Shown here: positions 1 through 8,154 of the stretch, piece by piece
Layout of the letters: each line of letters starts with the position of its first letter
Position numbering within the stretch: the first letter of the stretch is position 1
Source: Succinatimonas sp. UBA6849
GTDB lineage: Bacteria; Pseudomonadota; Gammaproteobacteria; Enterobacterales; Succinivibrionaceae
Direction: 5' to 3'
Length of the DNA: 18,596 bases
NCBI GenBank assembly: GCA_002449335.1
Contig: DKDL01000084.1
Coordinates: forward strand, 1 to 18,596
Notes under the pieces: generated by a model
Seen by the model: only the letters and a program-made list of their open reading frames with translations
Database searches by the model: none
Told to the model about the DNA's origin: nothing
Program-made: the position numbers and the translations under genes

Positions 1-1
1 T

Positions 2-298
2 ATTCTTTACAGAAACTATAAAGCACCAGAAGATCCCAATTTAAAAGAATTAAAGAGATCGGTAAATCTTGAGAATGCAAGAGTTCATGGTGAAGAAATT
101 TTATCTGAAAGAAAGAACGGCGGTTTAAAAAAGAAACAAAGTCAGAATCTTGAGCAGGGCTTGATGTCCAGCTTTGATAAAAAGAAGACTGACAAAAAGA
201 AGTATAAAGTGCTTGATAAAAAGAAAGAAGATGGTGATTCCCATTTATTTAAGGATCAAGCAGGTTCTGTTTCTAACGCCTTTAAAAAATTAAAATAG
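2..298 (+). CDS. 3' end of an unidentified lysine-rich protein (partial)
   Basis: An open frame enters from the left edge and ends at TAG 296-298, giving 98 visible C-terminal residues. The visible part is hydrophilic and very rich in lysine. It contains repeated KKK runs (for example FDKKKTDKKKYKVLDKKK) and ends in FKKLK. No catalytic motif, signal or membrane segment can be seen, so the tail is probably disordered and highly basic. I do not recognise the family. The stop lies 12 bases before the first GGDEF gene, on the same strand, so the two may be co-transcribed. Codon and base use look like those of the neighbouring genes. The frame is well supported by its length and position; the function is unknown. 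Confidence 0.6.
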   Translation: MLYRNYKAPEDPNLKELKRSVNLENARVHGEEILSERKNGGLKKKQSQNLEQGLMSSFDKKKTDKKKYKVLDKKKEDGDSHLFKDQAGSVSNAFKKLK

Positions 299-310
299 TG
301 AAAAGCCTTT

Positions 311-1459
311 ATGTGGTACATATTAAAGTTTGAAATAAATATACTGCTGATTTTACTGATGGTAATTGTGGTGCGATCTTTCTCAAGAGAGCATGACAGA
401 TTTAATCAGCCTTTTGTGTATACCTGTTATGCCATCATCGTTTGCTGCTCTATGCACTATATAGAGGCTATTGTATCCTATACCAATTATTCTGAGGTCC
501 ATCAGGTTTTATATGTTATTGAAACAGTACTGTGGATCTTCATGCCATACTGGTGGTTACATTTTGTCTTTGAAAAACTAGGTTATGGTCATTACTTAAA
601 ACAGGGTGCAGTAGTATATTTAAAGAAAGCCCCATTGTTAATCATAGGTATCATGGCTTGCATCTCTCCTTTTGTGCCATTGCTGTTTAAATTAAATCTG
701 TTCGGTGATCCTGTAAAGGGAAGCTATACCTACGTCATGGATATCTTTGTAGCTTTATATACAACTGCTTCATTGGCATTGTGTCTGACTACAAGCCTAC
801 TCTCATCTAACAGTGAGCTTAAAAAATATGCCATGTACCTGACTATCCCAACCATCATCTGTGGCGGTATTCAGACCTTTACAAGCTACTACATGAGCAA
901 TATCTTTTATGTAACTGAAACTGTTTTCTGTATCATTACCTTCATTAACGTTCATGAAGACAGAGTATTTATTGATGCTTTAACCGGTCTTAATAACAGA
1001 AACCGCTTTAAGAAGTATTTATCTACAGTAATGACCTCTTCCTCAGTAAATAAGTCAAATATGTACCTGACCTATATTGATGTGGATGAGTTTAAAAAGA
1101 TCAATGATAATTACGGTCACGTCGTAGGTGATTTGGCTTTAAGAACCGTAGCTGAAGCCATGCGTGAGGTTGGTGAACAGACTCGTTCTTTTATCGCTCG
1201 TTTAGGTGGTGATGAATTTGCCATTATTTCAGGCCATAATAACAAGAGCGAATACGATAGAATGGTCGATGCTTTATCAAAGCTCCTAGATGAAAAGGCA
1301 TCAGCCAACTTTACAGAGTTTAAGGTAAAATTCTCATTGGGTACTACTTGTCTTGATATTCCTAATGCATCAATGAATGACATTATCAAGATTGCTGACA
1401 GACGTATGTATGAGCAAAAGCGTATCAAAAAGATTAACAATGCACAGAGGAATAATTAG
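311..1459 (+). CDS. Membrane-anchored diguanylate cyclase (GGDEF), first of a pair
   Basis: Predicted to make the second messenger cyclic di-GMP from two GTP. The N-terminal ~215 residues are strongly hydrophobic, with about seven membrane segments (near residues 4-24, 36-60, 65-88, 108-130, 141-165, 175-195 and 200-215). This is a membrane sensor region of no family I recognise. A GGDEF domain follows: DALTGLNNRNRF opens it, YIDVDEFKKINDNYGH supplies metal- and nucleotide-binding residues, and the intact signature GGDEF is at residues 299-303. The positions of the RxxD inhibitory site read QTRS, so product inhibition through that site is not expected. The ATG has no clear ribosome-binding site; a GTG at 298 is out of frame and soon stops. 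No EAL or HD-GYP domain is present. The signal sensed is unknown. Confidence 0.9.
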   Translation: MWYILKFEINILLILLMVIVVRSFSREHDRFNQPFVYTCYAIIVCCSMHYIEAIVSYTNYSEVHQVLYVIETVLWIFMPYWWLHFVFEKLGYGHYLKQGAVVYLKKAPLLIIGIMACISPFVPLLFKLNLFGDPVKGSYTYVMDIFVALYTTASLALCLTTSLLSSNSELKKYAMYLTIPTIICGGIQTFTSYYMSNIFYVTETVFCIITFINVHEDRVFIDALTGLNNRNRFKKYLSTVMTSSSVNKSNMYLTYIDVDEFKKINDNYGHVVGDLALRTVAEAMREVGEQTRSFIARLGGDEFAIISGHNNKSEYDRMVDALSKLLDEKASANFTEFKVKFSLGTTCLDIPNASMNDIIKIADRRMYEQKRIKKINNAQRNN

Positions 1460-1461
1460 TA

Positions 1462-2664
1462 ATGACATCCACACTATTTTATTCAGTTGAGATTGATATC
1501 GTCTGCATTGTTGTTTTCATCTGCGTAATTTCTAATATCTGGAAAAGCGGTGACAGATCAAGATTTAGCTATATCATGGTTCTGGCACTAGTTACTTTAC
1601 AATGCTTGTCAGATATCTGTCTTAAGACCTATACAAGCATCAGTTGCTATGCTCTTTTTGCAAAGAATGAGGTATGTACTAAAGATGTAACTCAGGTAGT
1701 ACTCTTTAGTTGCATTGTTTCTTTCTTCAACCTATTTGTACCATATGTTTTCTTTGTAAAAAGTTATTTACTAAAGGCTGAGAAATCAAGAACCAAGGGC
1801 ATCAAGCTGTGCGTGTTCTCAATTCCATTTGTAATTTTAAGTTACTTTGTAATTACCTCTCCTGCTAATGGTTATATTCAGTTCTTAACTTATCATGGCG
1901 CTTATGTCCATGGTAAGTACTATTCAGCTTTAGTAGGCACTGTAGGTTTCTACTCAATTTTAGCTCTAATTAACTTTATGTATGTGGTAGCCTCTCGTCA
2001 GGATAGAATGATTGAATTTTCAATTTCAAAGATTGATTACATTCTTTTCTATTTAACATGTACGCTTCCATTTATACTCGCTCCAGTAAATTTATTAGTA
2101 GATGAAGTGCTGTTAGTATCACCATGCTATGCTGTATGTTTCTTCTTCCTGATGACCTTGCATCAGCATATGCGTATTTCAATTGATGATTTGACTACCT
2201 TAAACAACCGTAATGAGTTAAAGAGCTATCTTTTAAACCTAGTCTCATTATCAGAGGCTGAACGAAAGACCACCTATATGATGTTCATTGATGTTAATAA
2301 GTTCAAATCCATCAATGATAATTATGGTCATAACGAAGGTGACGTGGTTTTAATGCAGTTATCACGATTATTAAAAGGTGTTGCTGAGACCTTTAACTGC
2401 TTCTTATGCCGTTACGGTGGTGATGAGTTTATTCTGATTAAGAAGAACGCTAATGAGGAGAGAGCTGCTGGAGTTTGTCATTATATCGACAAGACTGTTG
2501 CAAGACTGAAGGTTTTATCTTTAGCTCCTTATGAGCTCTCAGTATCAACAGGTTATGTGCGTTTTGATAAACGCTTTAAGACTGCCAAAGATTTCATTGA
2601 AGCTGCTGACAGACTTATGTATGAGACAAAACGCAGTTCTCGCAAAGATTACTCTAAGATCTAA
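1462..2664 (+). CDS. Membrane-anchored diguanylate cyclase (GGDEF), second of a pair
   Basis: This is a second predicted cyclic di-GMP synthase, starting two bases after the stop of the first. A ribosome-binding sequence AGAGG (1446-1450) lies inside the upstream gene, so the two are very likely one transcription unit. It has the same architecture: about 235 residues with several hydrophobic segments (near 3-26, 34-55, 74-102, 112-138, 150-175 and 190-232), then a GGDEF domain with DDLTTLNNRNEL, FIDVNKFKSINDNYGH and an intact GGDEF at residues 319-323. The inhibitory RxxD position reads TFNC, so the I-site is again absent. The membrane part is cysteine-rich and differs markedly from that of the first protein, while the catalytic halves are clearly related. 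The pair could be an old duplication whose sensors have diverged. Confidence 0.9.
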   Translation: MTSTLFYSVEIDIVCIVVFICVISNIWKSGDRSRFSYIMVLALVTLQCLSDICLKTYTSISCYALFAKNEVCTKDVTQVVLFSCIVSFFNLFVPYVFFVKSYLLKAEKSRTKGIKLCVFSIPFVILSYFVITSPANGYIQFLTYHGAYVHGKYYSALVGTVGFYSILALINFMYVVASRQDRMIEFSISKIDYILFYLTCTLPFILAPVNLLVDEVLLVSPCYAVCFFFLMTLHQHMRISIDDLTTLNNRNELKSYLLNLVSLSEAERKTTYMMFIDVNKFKSINDNYGHNEGDVVLMQLSRLLKGVAETFNCFLCRYGGDEFILIKKNANEERAAGVCHYIDKTVARLKVLSLAPYELSVSTGYVRFDKRFKTAKDFIEAADRLMYETKRSSRKDYSKI

Positions 2665-2692
2665 TAAAAAAGCCTCCAACTATGTGGAGGCT
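2663..2692 (-). terminator. Intrinsic terminator of rdgC-trhP, shared with the convergent cyclase gene
   Basis: A perfect 8-bp stem, AGCCTCCA (2671-2678) with TGGAGGCT (2685-2692), encloses a 6-base loop. Read on the minus strand it is followed by a T-rich run (complement of 2663-2670), the classic form, and sits just after the trhP stop. Read on the plus strand the next T-run (2702-2709) is about 10 bases away, so termination in that direction would be weaker. Confidence 0.8.
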
Positions 2693-2708
2693 TAGCTAAA
2701 ATCTCTTT

Positions 2709-4019
2709 TTACTTATCGTCAATTCTTAGCATTACAGCTGTTGATAAATCAACTTTTCCGTTATGCTTTAGTTTAACTGACCAACCTGTACCTGGTGCTA
2801 CATCTAATGGTTTACCGTCTTTTGCATTAGTAAGGGTAGAACCATCAAGATCAACTAGTCCTTTTGGTGTAAATAAGGCAATGTGAGAGTCCTTTTCAAA
2901 GCGGTTCTTTACATCAATATTTAAAGTACCGTCAGCCTCCTGAGATGTGATCTCACCGCAGATCTGTAATTTACCTGGATTTGGTGAGTTAGTCTCGTAA
3001 TCCTGTGTTTTATCTGGACGATGAGGCTCTAATAGAGCTGTTGTATAGCCTCTAGATGGAATTGAGTTTACAATGTTGTAACTCTCTTCAGGGATCTCTT
3101 TACCTTCGCAGATAGCATCAATAGCTAATCTGTAAGCTCGTGAGATTGCAGCTGAATAGAATGGAGATCTTGAACGACCTTCGATCTTTAGTGAATCAAC
3201 GCCAATCTCGATGAGTTTCTTTAAAACAGGGAGTGTGCACAGATCTTTAGAGTTCATTAAATATGAACCGTTCAGATCTTCTTCCATGGTCATCCATTCC
3301 CCAGGATGATGCATAGACTCTTCAATCTGAGCTGATAGAGTAGTACCGTCATCAGCCTCAAATGTAGTTACATCATCAGCAGTTGCAGCATGTACATTGC
3401 GGATATTAAAACCGTAACGGCAGGAATTGTTGCAGGCGCCGATATTGGCGTCACGGTGAGATAACAGTCCTGAAATTAAGCAACGACCAGATACGGCGAT
3501 ACATAAAGCACCGTGCGCAAATACTTCAATTTCCATATCAGGACATTCCTGCTTGATCATGTCAATTTCAGTTAATGAAAGCTCACGAGCTAAAATACAT
3601 CTTGTAAGACCTACTTTCTGCCAAAACTTTACAGAGCCTGCGTTAACAGTATTAGCCTGTACTGACAGGTGAATAGGAATATCTGGGTATCGGTTGCGTA
3701 CGATATCGATTAAGCCAGGATCAGCCATGATAAAAGCATCAGGCTTTAACTGAGCCATTTCATCAACTACTTTCTCAAAGGCAGCTACACGTCTTACATG
3801 TGGAATGATGTTAAGTACGGCATGTACCTTTTTACCCATAGCATGAGCTTCTTCAATACCTTTAATAAAGTCCTCACGGATAAAACCATTACCGCGTACA
3901 CGTAAAGACCACTTAGGAACACCAGCATATACGGCATCAGCACCATAGGCCAAAGCCATATGTAAGTGTTTTAAGCTTCCAGCAGGAGCTAAGAGTTCAG
4001 GCTTTTTAGTTACGCTCAC
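2709..4019 (-). CDS. trhP: U32-family tRNA hydroxylation protein TrhP (YegQ)
   Basis: 436 residues that align along their whole length with E. coli YegQ/TrhP (about 453). In E. coli that protein is needed for prephenate-dependent formation of 5-hydroxyuridine at the wobble position of tRNAs; older annotations call it a U32 peptidase. Seen here: KPELLAPAGSLK near the start, DAVYAGVPKWSLR, HLSVQANTVN, and four cysteines C173, C180, C196 and C200 in the spacing C-x6-C-x15-C-x3-C, which in this family bind an iron-sulfur cluster. MNSKDL (255-260) and KIEGR (278-282) follow, then a C-terminal beta-rich domain. The start is GTG (4017-4019) with GGAG (complement of 4030-4033) ten bases upstream. The gene overlaps the end of rdgC by 14 bases, which suggests translational coupling. 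Confidence 0.93.
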   Translation of the reverse strand: MSVTKKPELLAPAGSLKHLHMALAYGADAVYAGVPKWSLRVRGNGFIREDFIKGIEEAHAMGKKVHAVLNIIPHVRRVAAFEKVVDEMAQLKPDAFIMADPGLIDIVRNRYPDIPIHLSVQANTVNAGSVKFWQKVGLTRCILARELSLTEIDMIKQECPDMEIEVFAHGALCIAVSGRCLISGLLSHRDANIGACNNSCRYGFNIRNVHAATADDVTTFEADDGTTLSAQIEESMHHPGEWMTMEEDLNGSYLMNSKDLCTLPVLKKLIEIGVDSLKIEGRSRSPFYSAAISRAYRLAIDAICEGKEIPEESYNIVNSIPSRGYTTALLEPHRPDKTQDYETNSPNPGKLQICGEITSQEADGTLNIDVKNRFEKDSHIALFTPKGLVDLDGSTLTNAKDGKPLDVAPGTGWSVKLKHNGKVDLSTAVMLRIDDK

Positions 4020-4923
4020 AGTTAAAAATCTCCATTAGGTAATCACACAGTTCGCTTAAGAGTTCACCTTGTAAAACGAGTAATGCCTGAGCATCAGCTG
4101 TCTCATCATCTGATTTCTCAGGAAGGTTCTTCTCAAGGTAAATATCTGTAGGCTTTAATTTCTTTAAAGCTAAATCTGAGGTTAAGGTAAGTTCTAAAGA
4201 CTCATCAAAAGACAGACCAATCTCGGTTGCTACCTTGCCAGCCTCTAAATGAACTGCAATTTCCTCAGAGGTTAGATCTTCTTTTGAAGCTCTGATTACG
4301 CCACCGTCTTCATCCATGCTCTTTAAGGTAGTTTCAGAGCCAAAAGTAAAGCGTTTAGGTAGGGTAGTCGCATCCTTTAGCCATGAAGTCATTTTCTCAT
4401 CAACCATAGCATGTGGTGCCAAAAGTTTAGCTGGGAATGTAGAGAAAGCTTCACGTAACATTGCAAGAGCTTTTTCAGCCCTCTTGCTTGAGGTTGCAGC
4501 AACACCTACGAGGCTTTTATCGGTGTTTATCCAAATTAAAAGCTCACGACGGGTTGCAAAAGCCTGAGCTAACAGCTTACCTGCAACAGCTGCCTTTAAA
4601 GCTTCCTTTTCGTTTTTACGTAATTGTCTTTTAAGTTCAATCTCTTTTTGAGCTGTAATTTCATTTAATTCTGTCTTTACAACAGATGATGGTAATAACT
4701 TGGTTTCTTCAATCAGTTTAAAAAAGTGATTTTCACCTGAAGAGAAGTGATACAAACCCTCATGTGAAAAAATAGGAGCAAAGCCAATAGATGCCAGCTC
4801 TTGAGCTGCACATGGCTTGAAACTAGCTTTTTCTAGTGCTTCTTCAACTAGTGCATCGTCTTTTAAAACACCGTTTAATTCAGATAAATCAACAGTGTAG
4901 AAACGAAGATTTTTAAACCACAT
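4006..4923 (-). CDS. rdgC: Recombination-associated protein RdgC
   Basis: 305 residues, the usual RdgC length (E. coli about 303). RdgC forms a ring-shaped dimer that binds DNA without sequence specificity and restrains RecA. Seen here: MWFKNLRFY at the start (E. coli begins MLWFKNL), FxPCAAQELASIGF, LPSSVVK, the lysine-rich RQLRKNEKEALK segment, WINT, a DGGVIRA stretch, and DLTSEEIAVHLEAGK, which is nearly identical to the enteric protein. The first gene of a two-gene minus-strand unit with trhP, it has its own promoter in the gap facing gyrA. A ribosome-binding sequence AGGA lies about 11 bases before the ATG, slightly far. The C-terminus is somewhat more acidic than in E. coli. Nothing is missing. 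Confidence 0.95.
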   Translation of the reverse strand: MWFKNLRFYTVDLSELNGVLKDDALVEEALEKASFKPCAAQELASIGFAPIFSHEGLYHFSSGENHFFKLIEETKLLPSSVVKTELNEITAQKEIELKRQLRKNEKEALKAAVAGKLLAQAFATRRELLIWINTDKSLVGVAATSSKRAEKALAMLREAFSTFPAKLLAPHAMVDEKMTSWLKDATTLPKRFTFGSETTLKSMDEDGGVIRASKEDLTSEEIAVHLEAGKVATEIGLSFDESLELTLTSDLALKKLKPTDIYLEKNLPEKSDDETADAQALLVLQGELLSELCDYLMEIFNCERN

Positions 4924-4958
4924 ATTTTATGTTTTCCTACTTAAAAAATTTTGCCTAA

Positions 4959-4987
4959 ATTATGGACAAAAACGGCTGTTTTTTCAA
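4959..4987 (-). promoter_or_regulatory. Sigma-70-type promoter for rdgC
   Basis: On the minus strand TTGAAA (complement of 4982-4987), a 17-bp spacer and CATAAT (complement of 4959-4964) match the sigma-70 consensus well. The predicted transcription start leaves a leader of about 30 bases before the rdgC ATG. Confidence 0.7.
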
Positions 4988-5019
4988 GTTCTAATGCTAT
5001 GTTTAACCCATTTATTTCA

Positions 5020-5048
5020 TTGATTTTTTAATACAAAAATGATAATAT
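5020..5048 (+). promoter_or_regulatory. Sigma-70-type promoter for gyrA
   Basis: TTGATT (5020-5025), a 17-bp spacer and TAATAT (5043-5048) form a good promoter, pointing away from the rdgC promoter. The predicted start lies about 35 bases before the gyrA ATG, which has AAGG (5077-5080) eight bases upstream. Confidence 0.65.
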
Positions 5049-5088
5049 TTATGCCTATTAGACTAATGAAAATTACAAGGTAGAACTA

Positions 5089-8031
5089 ATGTCAGATAAT
5101 ACCGATAATCCAAATTCAGAGCAGAACGCATCACAGTCTTCTGAAAATGAATTAACTACAGCACAAAGCGTTAATTCATCAGTACCAACAGTAAAACTAG
5201 AAGACGAGTTAAAGCAGTCATTTATTGACTATGCGATGTCTGTTATCGTGGACCGTGCGCTCCCTGACGTTCGTGATGGTTTAAAACCAGTTCACAGACG
5301 TGTACTTTATGATATGTACGATCTAAAAGTATGGAGTTCAGGTCAGACTAAAAAGTCAGCTCGTATCGTAGGTGACGTTATTGGTAGATTCCATCCACAT
5401 GGAGATACTGCTGTATACGAAACTATCGTTCGTATGGCTCAATGGTTCTCAATGCGCGAACCTTTAATCTTCGGTCAGGGTAACTTTGGTGATATCGATG
5501 GTGATGGCGCAGCTGCAATGCGTTATACCGAAGTTAAGATGACTAAGATTGCCGAGCAGATGTTAGCTGATATCGACAAGGAAACTGTTGACAGCTATCC
5601 TAACTATGACGGTAACGAGCAGATCCCTGAAGTTTTACCAACAAAATTCCCAAATCTTTTGGTAAACGGTTCATCAGGTATTGCTGTAGGTATGGCAACT
5701 AACATTCCTACTCACAACCTAGCAGAAGTTATCGACGGTGTAATTGCTGTTTTAGATAATCCTGATATTGGTCTTGATGAACTGATGCACTACATTCCTG
5801 GTCCTGATTTTCCTACAGGCGGTATTATTGTAGGTACAGATGGAATCAGACAGGCTTATGCAACCGGTAAAGGTCGTTGTATCATCAGATCAAAGACCAG
5901 AGTTGAAACTGATAAGTCTGGTAAGCAGACCATCTATGTAGATGAGATCCCTTATGTAGTACATAAAGTTGATATCGTAAAACAGATTGAAAAACTCATC
6001 AAAGAAAAGAAGATTGAAGGTATTTCAAGCATTGTTGATGAGTCTGATAAAGATTGTGCTGTTAAGATTGCAATTGACTTAAAGCGTGATGCTTATCCTG
6101 AGGCTGTGTTAAACAACCTGTATCAGAACACTATGTTACAGGCAAGCTTCCCAATTAACATGGTTGCTTTAGTCCACAATCATCCAAAGCAGTTATCTTT
6201 AAAAGAAATCTTAACTGAGTTTGTTAAGTTCCGTCGTGAGATCGTAACTAGAAGAACAGTTTATCTGTTACGTCAGGCAAGAAGAACAGCTCATACCAAC
6301 GAAGGCTTGATGATTGCTAAGGCAAACATTCAGCATGTAATTGACATTATTACAGCAGCTGACAATGCTGAAGATGCAAGAATTAAGTTAATGGCTGAAG
6401 CCTGGGATGCTTCTGTAATTTCACCTCTAATCCAGAGAGCTGAAGACGGTTCTAATATCTCATTACCTCAGGGTATTCCAGAAGACAAGGGTATTCACGG
6501 AGATAAGTACTACTTATCAGATCCTCAGGCAAGAGCAATTTTAGAGTTAAGATTATCTAAGTTAACTCACCTAGCTCAAGATGAGATCCGTGACAAGTAC
6601 AACGAATTAGTAGCTGCTATTCGTGACTACTTGGAGATCTTGAATAATCCTGAGAGAATGAAACAGGAGATAAGAACTGAGTTACAGGAAGTTAAGGAAA
6701 CCTATGGCAACGAGCGTAAGACTGCTTTTACTGTAGACTTAGGCAAGATTGACAAGGGCGATTTAATTGCTCGTCGTGATGTAATTGTTACTCTGTCAGC
6801 TCAGGGCTATATCAAGTATCAGGATATCTCTACTTACGAGAGTCAAGGTCGTGGCGGTAAGGGTAAACTTGCAACTAAGTTAAAGGATGAAGATTACATC
6901 ACCAAGGTAGTTGTAGCATCAACTCACGATAAGATGATGTTCTTCACCAACAAGGGTCGTGCCTTTGTTAGCGTAGTTTATGACTTGCCAACATCAGAGA
7001 GTCGTACTTCAAAGGGCTTACCTGTACAGAACTTCTTTAATATTGATAAAGAAAACGGAGAGGTTGTTACTGCTTTACTGCCAATTTCAGAGTTTAATTC
7101 TGAGCAGTACTTCTTCATGGCAACCAAGAATGGTTTAATCAAGAAGACCTCTTTGAGTGCCTATGCTTCATTCGTTAATAGAATGAGCACCAATGCACTG
7201 ATTGCCCTTAAGTTAAATGTAGGCGATGAGTTAATCGGTGTTGAATTGTCATCAGGCGATGATGATGTATTCTTATTCACATCTAACGGTTATGCTCAGC
7301 ACTTCTGTGAATACTACAAGGGCTCAGCTGTTGCTGATGAAGAGTCTTCAGATGATGCTGATAATTCAGATAACTCTCAGGAATCATCAGATGACGGTGA
7401 TGACAGCTCAATTGACAGACATGCAGGTACTGGTGTACGTCCTTCTGGTCGTGGTTCAGGCTGTATCCGTGGTATCAAGTTAAGAGAAAACGGTAAAGTC
7501 GTATCCTTGATGGTAATTCCTCCATCAGAGGTAGACAAGCAGTTCTTAATTGCATGTGCTAACGGCTATGGTAAGAGAACTCGCTTATCTGATATTTCAT
7601 TACGCAACAGAGGCGGTATGGGCGTCATCGTTATCAAGAATCTTGATAGAAACGGTGAGGTTGTAGGTGCCGTTCCTGCCGATGATAATTCAGATTACAT
7701 GTTAATCACAAACCAGGGACAGTTAATCAGATCATCAATGGCTGATACTCCACTTGTAGGACGTTCTGCAGCAGGTAACATCTTAATGCGTATGTATGAA
7801 GGTGATACTGTAATGGCAATTCAGTCAATTCCTGAGGATGTCGTAGAAAACTCTAAGAAGATGGCAGAAGCAAGACAGAAGGAACGTGAAGAGTTAAAAG
7901 CAGCTCAAGATGCTCAAAACTCAACACTAAGTCCTGAGTCTGAGTTAAACAAGCCTGATGAGGTCGCACCTGAAAATAGCAGTGATAGTAATACTGTTGA
8001 CAGTGGCGATAACAATTCAGATAATCAATAG
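5089..8031 (+). CDS. gyrA: DNA gyrase subunit A
   Basis: The DNA-cleaving and rejoining subunit of gyrase, which with GyrB introduces negative supercoils. 980 residues, longer than E. coli GyrA (875). The catalytic tyrosine is Y146 in AAAMRYTE. The quinolone region reads HGDTAVYE, with Thr107 and Glu111 at the places of E. coli Ser83 and Asp87. The GyrA box is QGRGGKG (586-592), which identifies it as GyrA and not ParC; E. coli has QRRGGKG. Three low-complexity additions explain the length: an Asn/Ser/Glu-rich head of about 33 residues, an acidic Ser/Asp insert at 749-782 inside the C-terminal beta-pinwheel, and a tail of about 60 residues that is charged, then Ser/Asn/Asp-rich. It is a monocistronic gene between its own promoter and a strong terminator. 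Confidence 0.97.
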   Translation: MSDNTDNPNSEQNASQSSENELTTAQSVNSSVPTVKLEDELKQSFIDYAMSVIVDRALPDVRDGLKPVHRRVLYDMYDLKVWSSGQTKKSARIVGDVIGRFHPHGDTAVYETIVRMAQWFSMREPLIFGQGNFGDIDGDGAAAMRYTEVKMTKIAEQMLADIDKETVDSYPNYDGNEQIPEVLPTKFPNLLVNGSSGIAVGMATNIPTHNLAEVIDGVIAVLDNPDIGLDELMHYIPGPDFPTGGIIVGTDGIRQAYATGKGRCIIRSKTRVETDKSGKQTIYVDEIPYVVHKVDIVKQIEKLIKEKKIEGISSIVDESDKDCAVKIAIDLKRDAYPEAVLNNLYQNTMLQASFPINMVALVHNHPKQLSLKEILTEFVKFRREIVTRRTVYLLRQARRTAHTNEGLMIAKANIQHVIDIITAADNAEDARIKLMAEAWDASVISPLIQRAEDGSNISLPQGIPEDKGIHGDKYYLSDPQARAILELRLSKLTHLAQDEIRDKYNELVAAIRDYLEILNNPERMKQEIRTELQEVKETYGNERKTAFTVDLGKIDKGDLIARRDVIVTLSAQGYIKYQDISTYESQGRGGKGKLATKLKDEDYITKVVVASTHDKMMFFTNKGRAFVSVVYDLPTSESRTSKGLPVQNFFNIDKENGEVVTALLPISEFNSEQYFFMATKNGLIKKTSLSAYASFVNRMSTNALIALKLNVGDELIGVELSSGDDDVFLFTSNGYAQHFCEYYKGSAVADEESSDDADNSDNSQESSDDGDDSSIDRHAGTGVRPSGRGSGCIRGIKLRENGKVVSLMVIPPSEVDKQFLIACANGYGKRTRLSDISLRNRGGMGVIVIKNLDRNGEVVGAVPADDNSDYMLITNQGQLIRSSMADTPLVGRSAAGNILMRMYEGDTVMAIQSIPEDVVENSKKMAEARQKEREELKAAQDAQNSTLSPESELNKPDEVAPENSSDSNTVDSGDNNSDNQ

Positions 8032-8038
8032 CATAAAA

Positions 8039-8068
8039 GGCATGGAGAAATAACTCCATGTCTTTTTT
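8039..8068 (+). terminator. Intrinsic terminator of gyrA
   Basis: A 9-bp stem (8039-8047 with 8054-8062, one G-T pair) encloses the 6-base loop AAATAA and is followed directly by six T (8063-8068). It starts eight bases after the gyrA stop. Confidence 0.9.
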
Positions 8069-8154
8069 AGTTGATTTTAAACAAATCTATATTCAGTTTT
8101 ATTCCGTTTAAAATTTAATAACCATTATCCTTAATACTTTTGTTGGAGAACAAA

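Noticed and set aside
7238..7483. A plus-strand frame of 81 codons inside gyrA
   Set aside because: It is a shadow of the repetitive GAT/TCA codons in the acidic insert, with no ribosome-binding site and a low-complexity product.
8140..8154. An upstream TTG start that would add five residues to SerC
   Set aside because: It overlaps the ribosome-binding site GGAG (8145-8148), and ATG 8155 gives the exact E. coli length and PLP-lysine number.
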